Below, piece after piece: positions 52,382 through 60,801 of a stretch of DNA of 64,000 nucleotides (positions within the stretch are counted from its first letter, which is position 1; each line of letters starts with the position of its first letter). A model generated the notes under the pieces. It had not been told where the DNA came from, ran no database searches, and saw only the letters and a list, made by a program, of their open reading frames with translations. The DNA is from an uncultured Sphingomonadaceae bacterium (GTDB lineage: Bacteria; Pseudomonadota; Alphaproteobacteria; Sphingomonadales; Sphingomonadaceae): the NCBI GenBank assembly GCA_947501325.1, contig CANMVC010000001.1, positions 372,001-436,000 on the forward strand, written 5' to 3'. The translations under genes and the position numbers were made by a program.

Positions 52382-53209
52382 TTATCCGACTGCTGCCGCG
52401 ATATGCCTATATCGTTGCATAACCGGCGCCTCTAACATACGCCCATTATGACTAATCGCTTTACCGCCGGCTGCGTCAAAAGCATTGATTGCGTCTATCG
52501 CTTCGGCCACTTCCGCCGCCGTCGGTTTCATGGTCTTGGCGATGAGAGCGATCTGCTTGGGATGGATAGCAGCCTTGGCGTGAAAACCCATGGCTTTTGC
52601 TTTAGCGGATTCCTCTTCCAGACCGGCCTCATTGCCCATGTCGATATAGGGGACGTCAATCGCGGCGATCGCAGCCGAAGCGCAGCACAAAATAAACGCA
52701 CCGCGCGCAGCCAGCAGCGGTTCCCATTCCAGCCTGGTGCCCAGCTCTGCGGAAAAATCGCCGCCACCGAACATCATAGCGGTGACGCCGGCGCTCGCGG
52801 CAATGGCATCACCGGCGCGCAGGCCTTTGACGGTTTCGATCAGCGGGACCAGACCGTCGACCCGGTCGCCTAAAATGCTATGTGCAATTTCAACCTCGGT
52901 AGCGCTTTCAACCATCGGCAGAAAAAGCAGAGCAGGAAGACGATCAGCGGCTGAAAAGGCGAGCAGGTCAGTCAGACCGGCAGCCGTCCTGAGCCCATTG
53001 ATTCGTACCGCCGTTTTTGACCGGTCGAGCGTTTTCAGGGCATCCATAACGGATTCGCGCGCGCTTTCCTTTTGATCTGCAGGCACCGAATCCTCCAAAT
53101 CGATACAGATCAAATCTGCACCACTATTCGCCGCTTTTTCAAAGCGTTCAGGCCTGTTGGCAGGTACAAAAAGGAAGTTGGTAAAACCGGTCATAGGATC
53201 CAATATCAT
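52382..53209 (-). CDS. HpcH/HpaI (CitE-like) CoA-ester lyase
   Basis: A 275-residue (beta/alpha)8 lyase. NFLFVPANRPERFEKA at the N-terminus, CIDLEDSVP carrying metal/substrate residues, LIETVKG and FGGGDFSAELG are CitE/citramalyl-CoA or malyl-CoA lyase hallmarks. It would cleave a 3-hydroxyacyl-type CoA into acetyl-CoA plus an oxoacid. ATG 53194 gives a more family-like N-terminus and is an alternative start. First gene of the CoA operon; operator site 5 lies 27 bp before the ATG. Confidence 0.9.
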   Translation of the reverse strand: MILDPMTGFTNFLFVPANRPERFEKAANSGADLICIDLEDSVPADQKESARESVMDALKTLDRSKTAVRINGLRTAAGLTDLLAFSAADRLPALLFLPMVESATEVEIAHSILGDRVDGLVPLIETVKGLRAGDAIAASAGVTAMMFGGGDFSAELGTRLEWEPLLAARGAFILCCASAAIAAIDVPYIDMGNEAGLEEESAKAKAMGFHAKAAIHPKQIALIAKTMKPTAAEVAEAIDAINAFDAAGGKAISHNGRMLEAPVMQRYRHIAAAVG

Positions 53210-53234
53210 GTTCGATCATTATTTCCTCTTCACA

Positions 53235-53250
53235 ATTTGTCCGGACAAAT
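53235..53250. promoter_or_regulatory. TTGTCCGGACAA operator (site 5)
   Basis: ATTTGTCCGGACAAAT, a perfect 16-bp palindrome, core 53237-53248, in the divergent gap between the CitE-type lyase and the DUF1838 gene. It can control both. Confidence 0.85.
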
Positions 53251-53318
53251 CTAAAGTCAACCAGAAAGTGAAATTAATTGCATGATAACTTGGCACGATT
53301 TTTAGGGAGATGCGTGAA

Positions 53319-54227
53319 ATGAATCGAATTTTTAGGCGGACTGCTTTGGCAACAATGGTAGCATCCTTTGCTCTTGCCAGCCCTTCGTCCGCACGGACCC
53401 TTGATCCGAAAAAACCAGAAGATGCCCTGGAAATTATGAAACGGACGCAATGTGGCACTGCTGACGGTGTCCCTGCCGTCTATCATTGGTCCGGCAAAGT
53501 CTATTCCCGCGTACAGGGCGAACCCGATCGGCATCTGTATAATGGCGAAGGCATGAATATCCGGCAATGTGTCCGGATCGAAGACCCCAAGCGCGGCGTC
53601 GGCTATCGTCAGGTCAGCCGCGAAGTGATGTTCTATCTTGATCCCAAGACCAATGAAATATTGCGCACCTGGGACAATCCATGGACGGGCGAGACGGTCA
53701 AAGTGATGCAAATTGCCAATGACCCTGTAAACAGCCGTCCCAACTATCCTTACCGCGCCGATGGCACGCCATACACGCTGCCCAATATCCGGCAGCAGGG
53801 CAACTGGATGTTCATGCCGATCGAAGTGCCGCTCTTCTATCACAATGTATTGGCGGGCGATTATCAGGATTATGTCGGCAATAAATATCATGCGATGGAG
53901 ATTTTCGACTTCACCATGCTCGCTGATGAAATTCTCGATACCAATAATCCCACCGCTTATCCGTCGATCAGTTGGGTACGGATTTCCGACTGGATGCCGT
54001 GGATGAAAATGCGCGGGCGGCAGGGACAGATGGTGTTCAACGCCATGGGCGCAAAGCTGAAAAGCTATGATGAGCTGCCGGACGTGATCAAGGATGAGAT
54101 TGCGCTCAACTATCCCGAATATACCGCGCCGCCACCCGGCGATGATCCGCGCAAGAATGAAACCACCTGGACGGTGTTCAAGAAGATGATTGATGCAGAG
54201 CGGGCGGCGGAAGCGGACAAAAAGTAA
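53319..54227 (+). CDS. Exported DUF1838 protein
   Basis: A 302-residue protein with Sec signal peptide (NRIFRRTALATMVASFALASPSSA, cut at about 25) followed by a DUF1838 domain: YHWSGKVYSRVQGEPDRHLYNGEGMNIRQC, EVMFYLDPKTNEILRTWDNPWTG and ISWVRISDWMPWMKM. The biochemical function of DUF1838 is unknown; members occur in catabolic clusters. ATG 53319 is preferred because AGGGAG lies nine bases upstream; ATG 53310 directly overlaps that site. Single-gene unit, ended by a strong terminator, with operator site 5 about 70 bp upstream. Confidence 0.85.
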   Translation: MNRIFRRTALATMVASFALASPSSARTLDPKKPEDALEIMKRTQCGTADGVPAVYHWSGKVYSRVQGEPDRHLYNGEGMNIRQCVRIEDPKRGVGYRQVSREVMFYLDPKTNEILRTWDNPWTGETVKVMQIANDPVNSRPNYPYRADGTPYTLPNIRQQGNWMFMPIEVPLFYHNVLAGDYQDYVGNKYHAMEIFDFTMLADEILDTNNPTAYPSISWVRISDWMPWMKMRGRQGQMVFNAMGAKLKSYDELPDVIKDEIALNYPEYTAPPPGDDPRKNETTWTVFKKMIDAERAAEADKK

Positions 54228-54253
54228 CGCTTCCCGTCAGAGTTTCTCCCTGG

Positions 54254-54284
54254 GGGTCGGCCACGTTGGCCGGCCTCTTTTTTT
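54254..54284 (+). terminator. Rho-independent terminator after the DUF1838 gene
   Basis: GGTCGGCCA / TGGCCGGCC nine-base stem (one G-T pair) with a three-base loop, followed directly by TCTTTTTTT. Oriented for the plus strand. Confidence 0.9.
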
Positions 54285-54286
54285 CC

Positions 54287-54973
54287 CTAAAACGGCTTGA
54301 TATTACCAAGAAATGCGGTGGCGAGTAGCAACAGATAGACAATCCAAACCCAAATACGCGTGGTGTCCATCGTCTTGCGGAGCGGGATTTCTGTTTCATC
54401 CGATGATCCCTCGGCAATCAGCTTGCCGAGCTGCGGCCCTACGGGCTTGAACGCAACATCGATCATGATGGCCGCGGCAAAGATCAGGCCGAACATCAAC
54501 GCCTTGGTCGCCAGCCATATGGGGATTAGCGGCTCGCCTTGCACCAGCGAGAGGATGCCGAGACCCAGATAGAAAAGGGTCAGGCCGATTTTCAGCACGA
54601 ACTCGATTTTCCGGTCACGCGCCGCCCGCTCCGTCTGGTCATGGATATGCGCGTCCCAGACCAGCCACAGCCACACGGCACCAACCACCCAGGACAAAGC
54701 CACGCCCCAGCCCGGCACATTCCACCAGCCGCCAGCATCGACCATCGTGATCGTCAGCGGGACCATAAGGGCCCAGGCCGTCCGCGGTGTCATGTCGAGA
54801 TTGACGAGCAGTTGCAGCAGAACCAGCCGCTGCGGCAAATCATATTTCTCCCGCTTGCGAAAATGCTGACCGAGCATGAACACGCCCACATCGGCGCCGA
54901 GCCACAGGACAAACAGGATGATGTGGATAAAGACGAGCAGCTGATAAAAGGAAAAGTTGAATAATTCTGTCAT
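54287..54973 (-). CDS. Integral membrane protein of unknown function
   Basis: A 228-residue protein with about six hydrophobic segments (for example FYQLLVFIHIILFVLWLGADVGVFML, WVVGAVWLWLVW, IWVWIVYLLLLATAFLG). A His in the first segment and the HxxxxxxLWLG pattern resemble CopD-/DUF2269-like membrane proteins, which may bind heme or metal. It could partner with the exported DUF1838 protein or a TonB receptor (inference). Operator site 6 lies 44 bp before the ATG, so it belongs to the same regulon. Confidence 0.75.
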   Translation of the reverse strand: MTELFNFSFYQLLVFIHIILFVLWLGADVGVFMLGQHFRKREKYDLPQRLVLLQLLVNLDMTPRTAWALMVPLTITMVDAGGWWNVPGWGVALSWVVGAVWLWLVWDAHIHDQTERAARDRKIEFVLKIGLTLFYLGLGILSLVQGEPLIPIWLATKALMFGLIFAAAIMIDVAFKPVGPQLGKLIAEGSSDETEIPLRKTMDTTRIWVWIVYLLLLATAFLGNIKPF

Positions 54974-55017
54974 TGCGCCGGACCCCTGAATGTTGCTGCT
55001 TCAACTTATCAATAAAT

Positions 55018-55029
55018 ATGTCCGGACAA
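55018..55029. promoter_or_regulatory. TTGTCCGGACAA-like operator (site 6)
   Basis: ATGTCCGGACAA; the inner 10 bp TGTCCGGACA is a perfect palindrome and only the first base departs from the core. It lies in front of the membrane-protein gene on the minus strand. On that strand TTGCAA precedes it as a possible -35, putting the operator in the promoter spacer. Confidence 0.7.
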
Positions 55030-55040
55030 ATTGCAATGCC

Positions 55041-55511
55041 TCAATCCATCACCCGCTGCTCGTCGCACAAGGTGCGCTTGAACAATTGTCCGTCCTTGAA
55101 CCAGTGCCACGTCCGCGCCCGGTGGTTGCCATCGTCGCCTAGACAAATAATCTCATAGAAATTCGCCCCCGGGTCATCCTTGCGATTGAGGTTGAGCAGG
55201 ACAAGCCCGAAATCCGTTTCCCAGCCGCAACCATCAAAATTTTCATTGTCCCACCAAAGTTTGCCGTCGCGCAGCACACCGTTCAGGGTGGAGCGATATT
55301 CCCGGCCATCCTCCCATTGAAACAGGTTTTTCTGGACATAGGCATAGCGGCCATCATGCGGGAATATGCATTCGACGCGCGCCTGGTGCTGATCGACCAG
55401 CTGGTTGTCCGTGTCGACATGGCGATAGGTCCCTGTCCAGATTCCTTCATGCTTCATCATGCCGGGCATGATTCCGGTCAAAATGGGTTTGCTTAGCGCC
55501 GCCACGGCCAA
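55041..55511 (-). CDS. DUF3598-like (lipocalin-type) protein
   Basis: A 156-residue protein. HEGIWTGTYRHVDTDNQLVDQHQARVECIFP followed by YAYVQKNLFQWEDGREY looks like the N-terminal half of DUF3598 proteins, a beta-barrel family of unknown function. TTG 55511, three to four bases after GAGGA, is used as start; ATG 55469 would give a 142-residue protein beginning close to the conserved region. No signal peptide. Divergent from the LysR regulator gene across 122 bp. Confidence 0.7.
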   Translation of the reverse strand: MAVAALSKPILTGIMPGMMKHEGIWTGTYRHVDTDNQLVDQHQARVECIFPHDGRYAYVQKNLFQWEDGREYRSTLNGVLRDGKLWWDNENFDGCGWETDFGLVLLNLNRKDDPGANFYEIICLGDDGNHRARTWHWFKDGQLFKRTLCDEQRVMD

Positions 55512-55633
55512 ATATCCTCGCTGCTCCGTAATATTTTGATTCCGCTAGGCGACCTGATAGGAGACAGCTAACAACCGATATTGGCTTAAGCACAGCTATT
55601 GATTGTGATGAGCCTTCATGAAAGGACCTGATC

Positions 55634-56623
55634 ATGAGCAAACCCGATCTGCGCCAGCGCTTTATCAAGCCCTCCATGGATCCCCAAAAATTGCAGCATT
55701 TTCTCTCCGTCTATGACACGGGAAGCTTCTCTCGCGCCGCCAGTAACAATGGTGTCAGCCAGCAGGCAGTGTCGAAAAGCATTGCGAAACTGGAAGAAAG
55801 CCTTGGCGTCAAACTGTTCGAACGCGGTGCTTTTGGAGCCGAACCCAACCGGTTTGGCGAAGCTCTGGCGCGCCGGGCGAAAGTCATTACCGCCGAAAGC
55901 CGCCTCGCCGCTGCCGAGATCAGCGCCCTGCGCGGCGCCGATAAAGGCTATGTCCGCATTGGCCTTGGCTGGTCTTTCCTCACTCGCATTGCCCCTATGG
56001 TCATCAATCGTTTCAGTGAAAAACAGCCCGGGGTCACCCTCAGCATCACGTCAGGCGACACCAAATCGCTTTACGAGAAACTGTTGCGCGGAGAAGTCGA
56101 ATTTGTCGCCAGCGCCCCGCCGACCGATCTGGAAATCGACTCTGCCATCGATACCACCGAGATGTTCGAGGACCGCGATGTCGTCATGATGCGGCGGGAT
56201 CATCCGCTTGCTTCCAAGTCCGACATAACACTGGAAGACCTAGCGTCCCAGACATGGCTGGTGTCCATGCAGCTTCAGATGCAATGGCAGCGCATCTGTA
56301 ACGTCTTTCTCGCCGCCGGGCTCTCCCCGCCGGCCAAATATGTCGATATGGATTCGGTCATCCTCGCCAAATCGACCTTGCTGCAAAGTGACGCGGTCAT
56401 GCTGCTCGCCAAGGAATTGTTCGCGACCGAGGAAGAACGCGCGCAATATCATATCGTGGAAGGCACCGAATTCCCCGTAGCACGCACCGCCTATTTCGCG
56501 ATTCGCCGCAATTCGGTGCTGCAACCAGCAGCCCAGAGCCTGAAAAACGAGCTGATTGCCGCCTGCCGCTCCGTAGTCGGGATTAAGCAGCTGCGCGGCA
56601 TGACTGTGGCGGAAAAACCATAA
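55634..56623 (+). CDS. LysR-family transcriptional regulator
   Basis: A 329-residue LTTR. The winged helix-turn-helix is at about 17-75 (FSRAASNNGVSQQAVSKSIAKLEESLGVKLFERG), followed by the two-lobed effector domain. Seven bases separate AGGA from ATG 55634; a second Met at residue 15 is possible. LTTRs usually regulate a divergent gene, here the DUF3598-like gene, or the TonB receptor downstream. It is a second regulatory input next to the GntR protein. Confidence 0.92.
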   Translation: MSKPDLRQRFIKPSMDPQKLQHFLSVYDTGSFSRAASNNGVSQQAVSKSIAKLEESLGVKLFERGAFGAEPNRFGEALARRAKVITAESRLAAAEISALRGADKGYVRIGLGWSFLTRIAPMVINRFSEKQPGVTLSITSGDTKSLYEKLLRGEVEFVASAPPTDLEIDSAIDTTEMFEDRDVVMMRRDHPLASKSDITLEDLASQTWLVSMQLQMQWQRICNVFLAAGLSPPAKYVDMDSVILAKSTLLQSDAVMLLAKELFATEEERAQYHIVEGTEFPVARTAYFAIRRNSVLQPAAQSLKNELIAACRSVVGIKQLRGMTVAEKP

Positions 56624-56710
56624 AAACGCGGAAAATTCATCTGGTTGTAGTGATAGGCCAATTGGTTGTTAGCATTCGCCCTATCAAGAAGATTAGCCCT
56701 AACCTTTAAA

Positions 56711-56724
56711 TTTGTCTGGACAAC
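56711..56724. promoter_or_regulatory. TTGTC-N2-GACAA operator (site 7)
   Basis: TTTGTCTGGACAAC with perfect five-base arms TTGTC/GACAA (core 56712-56723) and TG at the centre. It is 52 bp upstream of the third TonB receptor's ATG. Confidence 0.75.
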
Positions 56725-56775
56725 TTGGATGTAAATCAAGCATTCTCTGTTTGTCGGGAACCAGGGAGTCAAACA

Positions 56776-59313
56776 ATGATATCGCGCAAAGCAACATTAA
56801 GAAATTCAACCATTTTCGGTCTGGCATTGGCTTCACTAGCTGGTGCGCCAGCCTATGCACAGTCTTCGACGGACCAGGAAGTATCCGAAGAAGGCGGGCT
56901 GAATGTCATTGTGGTGACCGCACAGCGCCGGGAAGAAAGCGTGCAAGACATCCCCATCGCAATCAGCGCCTTCTCCGCCGAAGAACTGGAAACCCGCGGT
57001 ATATCCAATGCTTTGGAAGTAACACAATTTGTCCCCAATCTGGTCGGACTGAACAATACCGGTCTGGGCACGGCCAATTCCTATTTCCTGCGCGGGATCG
57101 GCAACACGGAATCCATTGCCACATTTGACCCGCCCATTGGCACCTATGTCGACGATATCTACATGTCGCGGCAAAACGCCAATAACCTGTCGTTTTTCGA
57201 CATCGAGCGGCTGGAGGTTCTTCGTGGTCCGCAGGGGACATTATTTGGCCGGAACACAACCGGCGGTGCGATCAATGTCATCCTGAAAGAACCCGGCGAT
57301 GAATTCGCCGGCTATGTGGAAGCGGGATATGGAAGCTATGAACGCTATCTCGTGCGCGCATCGGTGGATGTGCCTCTGGCAGACAGCTTCGCTGTCAAAG
57401 TCTCCGGCTATTTTCAAGATGACGAGGGCTATGCCAAGAATACAACCACCGGAGAACGCACCAATGAAAGCGATGGCTGGGGTGTCCGTCTCGGGTTCCG
57501 CGGAGAATTGTCTGACTCCGTTCGCTGGACCGGCTCTTACATGCACACTTATGCCGATGCCGGGAACATCCTGAACTTCGACTGTGATCCGGCAGATACT
57601 ACCAATTGTTCGGGACGTTTTGTTACGACCGGCCTGACCAAGGACAGCAATTTCAATGGTATTTTAACGGGTCCGAAGAGCGATTTCGGGCTGGGCAACG
57701 AAGTCGAGATGGATTTTGTCTCTTCCAATCTCGAAATCGATCTGGGTGATTTTGAGATCAATCTCATCACCGGCTTCATCGATCTGAGCCAAGATTTTGC
57801 TCTCGACTTCGCCGATGGTCGCGGCCTCCCTAGCACTTCGACACCAATTCCGCCGGTCATCGGTTTCACCAGCGGCGGCTTCACCATCGCCAATCAGGGC
57901 GAACATGACCAGTTCACGCAGGAAATCAAAATTACCGGATCGCTGGCAGATGGTCTGATCGACTTTGTGGGCGGCGTCTATTATTTTGACGAGAATAACC
58001 GCACCGACTTTGGCGACATATTCTCCCTCGCCTTTCCACCGCTTCCGGCAGGCTTCCCGCTGGTTCTAGCGGACAGGGAGATTCGCAATGAAACCACGGC
58101 CTGGGCCGGTTATCTGCAAGCCGATGTCAATGTCACCGACGCACTGAAGCTGACCGCCGGTATCCGCTATACGGATGAGGAAAAGACCTTTGCGGTGCGC
58201 GACAATCGGCCGGTCGTCGGAACCAATGCCTTGGGACAGAATACCTGTTTCGGGCCGTTTCAGTTCGGTCCCAGCACCTGTATCGACAGCGCCAATCTCG
58301 TAGCCAATAACGGGGCTGCCATTCCGGAGGAACAGAATGTAAAAATCTGGACCCCGCGCTTTGCGATAAATTATGATGTGTCGGACGACATTCTGATTTT
58401 TGCCTCCGCCACCCGCGGCTTTAAGTCAGGCGGCTGGAATGCGCGCGGAACATCGCCCGGAGAGTTGCTGCCATTCGGTCCCGAAAAGGCATGGAGTTAT
58501 GAAGCCGGCTTCAAATCCGAATTTTTCGATCGCCGCGTCCGGTTGAATGTCACCGCCTTCCAGCTTGATATCGATGGCTTGCAAACCCCTTCCGCCTTCA
58601 TCCGTCCCGATGGATCGCTGGCCTTCATCACCCGGAACTTTGCTGACTACCGGAACCGCGGGCTTGAGGTTGAACTCAACACAGCGCTTTACGACGGGCT
58701 GAATATCTTCGCGTCTCTGGGTTATCAGGACGATAAGTACCGCATTGATCGCAACGCAGCCGCGCTCGATGCCTTTGGCGTGCAATCCGTCAATGCCCAG
58801 CAGGCAGCCTGTCTGGCCCAGCTCGCTGGTGGATTGATCCCCAACGCTGCCGGAGCAGATACGGCGGCATCTTGCGGTGTTGGTATTGTGGCACCGGACG
58901 GCAGCATCGCCGAACCGGTCAGAACACCTGATTTCACCATCGCAATTGGCGCAAGCTATACGGCGGAATTTGGCGGTGGCTTGTCGCTCGTTCCTTCGAT
59001 CAATGCCAACTGGCGCAGCGACAGCGAAACCGGTACCAGCGAAGTCACGCTGTTTGATCAGCCTGTAACCGGCCTTTCCGGAACGGTTTTCCCGTCCAAC
59101 ACGCTCGGTAATGGCGATGTTATAACCGGCAGCTTTTCGGAAGACCGCTGGATCGTCAATGCAGGACTGGCGCTGAAGAGCGAGGCTGGCTGGTCGATTA
59201 CAGCAGAATGCAAAAACTGTTTCGATGAGGAATCCGTTGAATCCACATTGGCCAATTACAGCTATCTGAACCCGCCACGGACCTTCCTGATCAAGGGACG
59301 CTTTGATTTTTAA
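56776..59313 (+). CDS. TonB-dependent outer-membrane receptor
   Basis: An 845-residue receptor. Signal peptide ending PAYAQ (about 29), TonB-box-like NVIVVTAQRREESVQDIPIAISAF, plug with GPQGTLFGRNTTGGAINVI and a barrel ending IKGRFDF. This is the common sphingomonad receptor type linked to aromatic and terpenoid-like catabolism. Start ATG 56776 follows AGGGAG by seven bases; the frame extends to 56725 but without a ribosome site. Operator site 7 is upstream. A long hairpin follows the gene. Confidence 0.94.
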   Translation: MISRKATLRNSTIFGLALASLAGAPAYAQSSTDQEVSEEGGLNVIVVTAQRREESVQDIPIAISAFSAEELETRGISNALEVTQFVPNLVGLNNTGLGTANSYFLRGIGNTESIATFDPPIGTYVDDIYMSRQNANNLSFFDIERLEVLRGPQGTLFGRNTTGGAINVILKEPGDEFAGYVEAGYGSYERYLVRASVDVPLADSFAVKVSGYFQDDEGYAKNTTTGERTNESDGWGVRLGFRGELSDSVRWTGSYMHTYADAGNILNFDCDPADTTNCSGRFVTTGLTKDSNFNGILTGPKSDFGLGNEVEMDFVSSNLEIDLGDFEINLITGFIDLSQDFALDFADGRGLPSTSTPIPPVIGFTSGGFTIANQGEHDQFTQEIKITGSLADGLIDFVGGVYYFDENNRTDFGDIFSLAFPPLPAGFPLVLADREIRNETTAWAGYLQADVNVTDALKLTAGIRYTDEEKTFAVRDNRPVVGTNALGQNTCFGPFQFGPSTCIDSANLVANNGAAIPEEQNVKIWTPRFAINYDVSDDILIFASATRGFKSGGWNARGTSPGELLPFGPEKAWSYEAGFKSEFFDRRVRLNVTAFQLDIDGLQTPSAFIRPDGSLAFITRNFADYRNRGLEVELNTALYDGLNIFASLGYQDDKYRIDRNAAALDAFGVQSVNAQQAACLAQLAGGLIPNAAGADTAASCGVGIVAPDGSIAEPVRTPDFTIAIGASYTAEFGGGLSLVPSINANWRSDSETGTSEVTLFDQPVTGLSGTVFPSNTLGNGDVITGSFSEDRWIVNAGLALKSEAGWSITAECKNCFDEESVESTLANYSYLNPPRTFLIKGRFDF

Positions 59314-59345
59314 CGGGCAAAGGAAGCAAGGCCCAAAATAGGTTT

Positions 59346-59383
59346 TTCCGCTGGGACCATGCGCAAGCTTGGTGCCAGCGGAA
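59346..59383 (+). terminator. Long hairpin after the third TonB receptor, probable terminator
   Basis: TTCCGCTGG / CCAGCGGAA nine-base stem, a G-G mismatch, ACCA/TGGT, then a GC/GC closing pair around a GCAA tetraloop. Only a weak T tail (TATTTG) follows, so termination may be partial or the structure may stabilise the receptor mRNA 3' end. Confidence 0.55.
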
Positions 59384-59493
59384 TATTTGATTGCAGGCGA
59401 AAGGCCGGTTGCCACAGAGACTGATATTCTGTGCGCATATTTCCGGACCATTCATATCTTGCCTGTCATCCATCGGAGAGGCACAAACGCGTA

Positions 59494-60801
59494 ATGAATA
59501 TAACACAATCATCCGTGAACGATCCCGAGCGGAATGAATTTGCGATGGGCTGGAAGGTTCTGCTTGCCGGCGTGCTCGGCGTGGCCTGCGGGGCGTCACC
59601 GATACCCTTTAATGTCATCGGCTTCACGGTCGAACCGTTGATTGAAGAATTTGGCTGGACCCGCACGCAGATTCTCTTTCCGATCACGATTTTCGGGATT
59701 ATCGCGTCCTTGCTGGCGCCGTTTTTCGGCTCGCTCGCGGATAAATATGGCGTCCGGAAAGTGGCGCTCTATTCGCTGCTGGCTTTTGGCCTGTCCTTTG
59801 CGGCTATCTCCTTCACGCCAACGGCTCAGGTGACATCCACGCTGTATATTTACTATGCCCTTTGGGTGGTTGTCGGACTGATCGGCATCGGCTCGACTCC
59901 TGTAAGCTGGAGCCGGGCGATCAACCTCTGGTTTTACAAAAACCGCGGGCTTGCGCTAGGCATCTTGCTGCTGGGAACCAGTCTCGCCGCCATCGTCGTC
60001 CCCAAGCTCGCTGTGTGGGGCATTGAGAATTATGGCTGGCGGGCGATGTTCGCGATTGTCGCGGCGCTGCCGCTGTTCGTCGCCTTGCCGCTTGGTTATT
60101 TCCTGTTTCGCGAACCACGCCCGGAAGAACGCCCCAAAGCGATTTTGAGCGACAGCGGCAACCTGACCGGTGTTACCTTGGGTACAGCGTTGAAGGACTA
60201 TCGTTTCTGGCTGATCTGGTTATCAATTGCCGTGATTGCCACAGCCTTTGGCGGCGCATTTATCAACCTGCCAACCATGCTGGGTGATCGCGGATTGGAT
60301 GCCCAGACCGCAGCCAGTGTCATGGGCGTTTTGGGAATCGGTATATTGTCAGGCCGGATCATTACCGGCGCCTTACTCGACCGGTTCTGGCAGGGATTTG
60401 TCGCTTTTCCGCTGCTCTGCCTGCCGGCCATCTCCTGCTACGTTCTGCTCGGCGACAGCATCACCTTTCCGCTCGCCGCGCTGGCGGCTTTTCTGCTCGG
60501 CTTTGCAGCCGGTGCGGAGAGCGATCTGATCGCCTATCTTACCGGACGCTATTTCGGCATGGCCAACTATGGTAAAATCTATGGCATGCTTTACATGCCC
60601 TTTGGTTTTTTCTCTGCCCTGTCACCGATCATCTACGCCAGCGTGCGCGACAATATGGGCAGCTATGACCCGATCCTGAGCGTGGCGATTTTCGGTTTCG
60701 TTATTGGTGGCGGGCTGCTCCTGTTCCTCGGTCGCTATCCCGATAGCTTTCCCGAAACTGATCCTTCCCCCACAGAAACCCTAGCCACGGAGCCAAACTG
60801 A
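59494..60801 (+). CDS. MFS transporter (monocarboxylate/OFA-type)
   Basis: A 435-residue 12-segment carrier: GWKVLLAGVLGVACGASPIPFNVIGF in the first segment, TRTQILFPITIFG, then FGSLADKYGVRKVAL as the MFS loop. The pattern resembles monocarboxylate/oxalate-formate type MFS proteins rather than the spinster-like pair. The start is ATG 59494, with GGAGAGG 12 bases upstream; the frame reaches back to 59431 without support. It overlaps the FAD oxidase gene by one base (TGATG). Confidence 0.87.
   Translation: MNITQSSVNDPERNEFAMGWKVLLAGVLGVACGASPIPFNVIGFTVEPLIEEFGWTRTQILFPITIFGIIASLLAPFFGSLADKYGVRKVALYSLLAFGLSFAAISFTPTAQVTSTLYIYYALWVVVGLIGIGSTPVSWSRAINLWFYKNRGLALGILLLGTSLAAIVVPKLAVWGIENYGWRAMFAIVAALPLFVALPLGYFLFREPRPEERPKAILSDSGNLTGVTLGTALKDYRFWLIWLSIAVIATAFGGAFINLPTMLGDRGLDAQTAASVMGVLGIGILSGRIITGALLDRFWQGFVAFPLLCLPAISCYVLLGDSITFPLAALAAFLLGFAAGAESDLIAYLTGRYFGMANYGKIYGMLYMPFGFFSALSPIIYASVRDNMGSYDPILSVAIFGFVIGGGLLLFLGRYPDSFPETDPSPTETLATEPN

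Noticed and set aside
58426-59451. 341-codon reading frame antisense to the third TonB receptor
   Set aside because: Shadow frame over barrel strands of the receptor, no signal, no ribosome site, no recognised motif.
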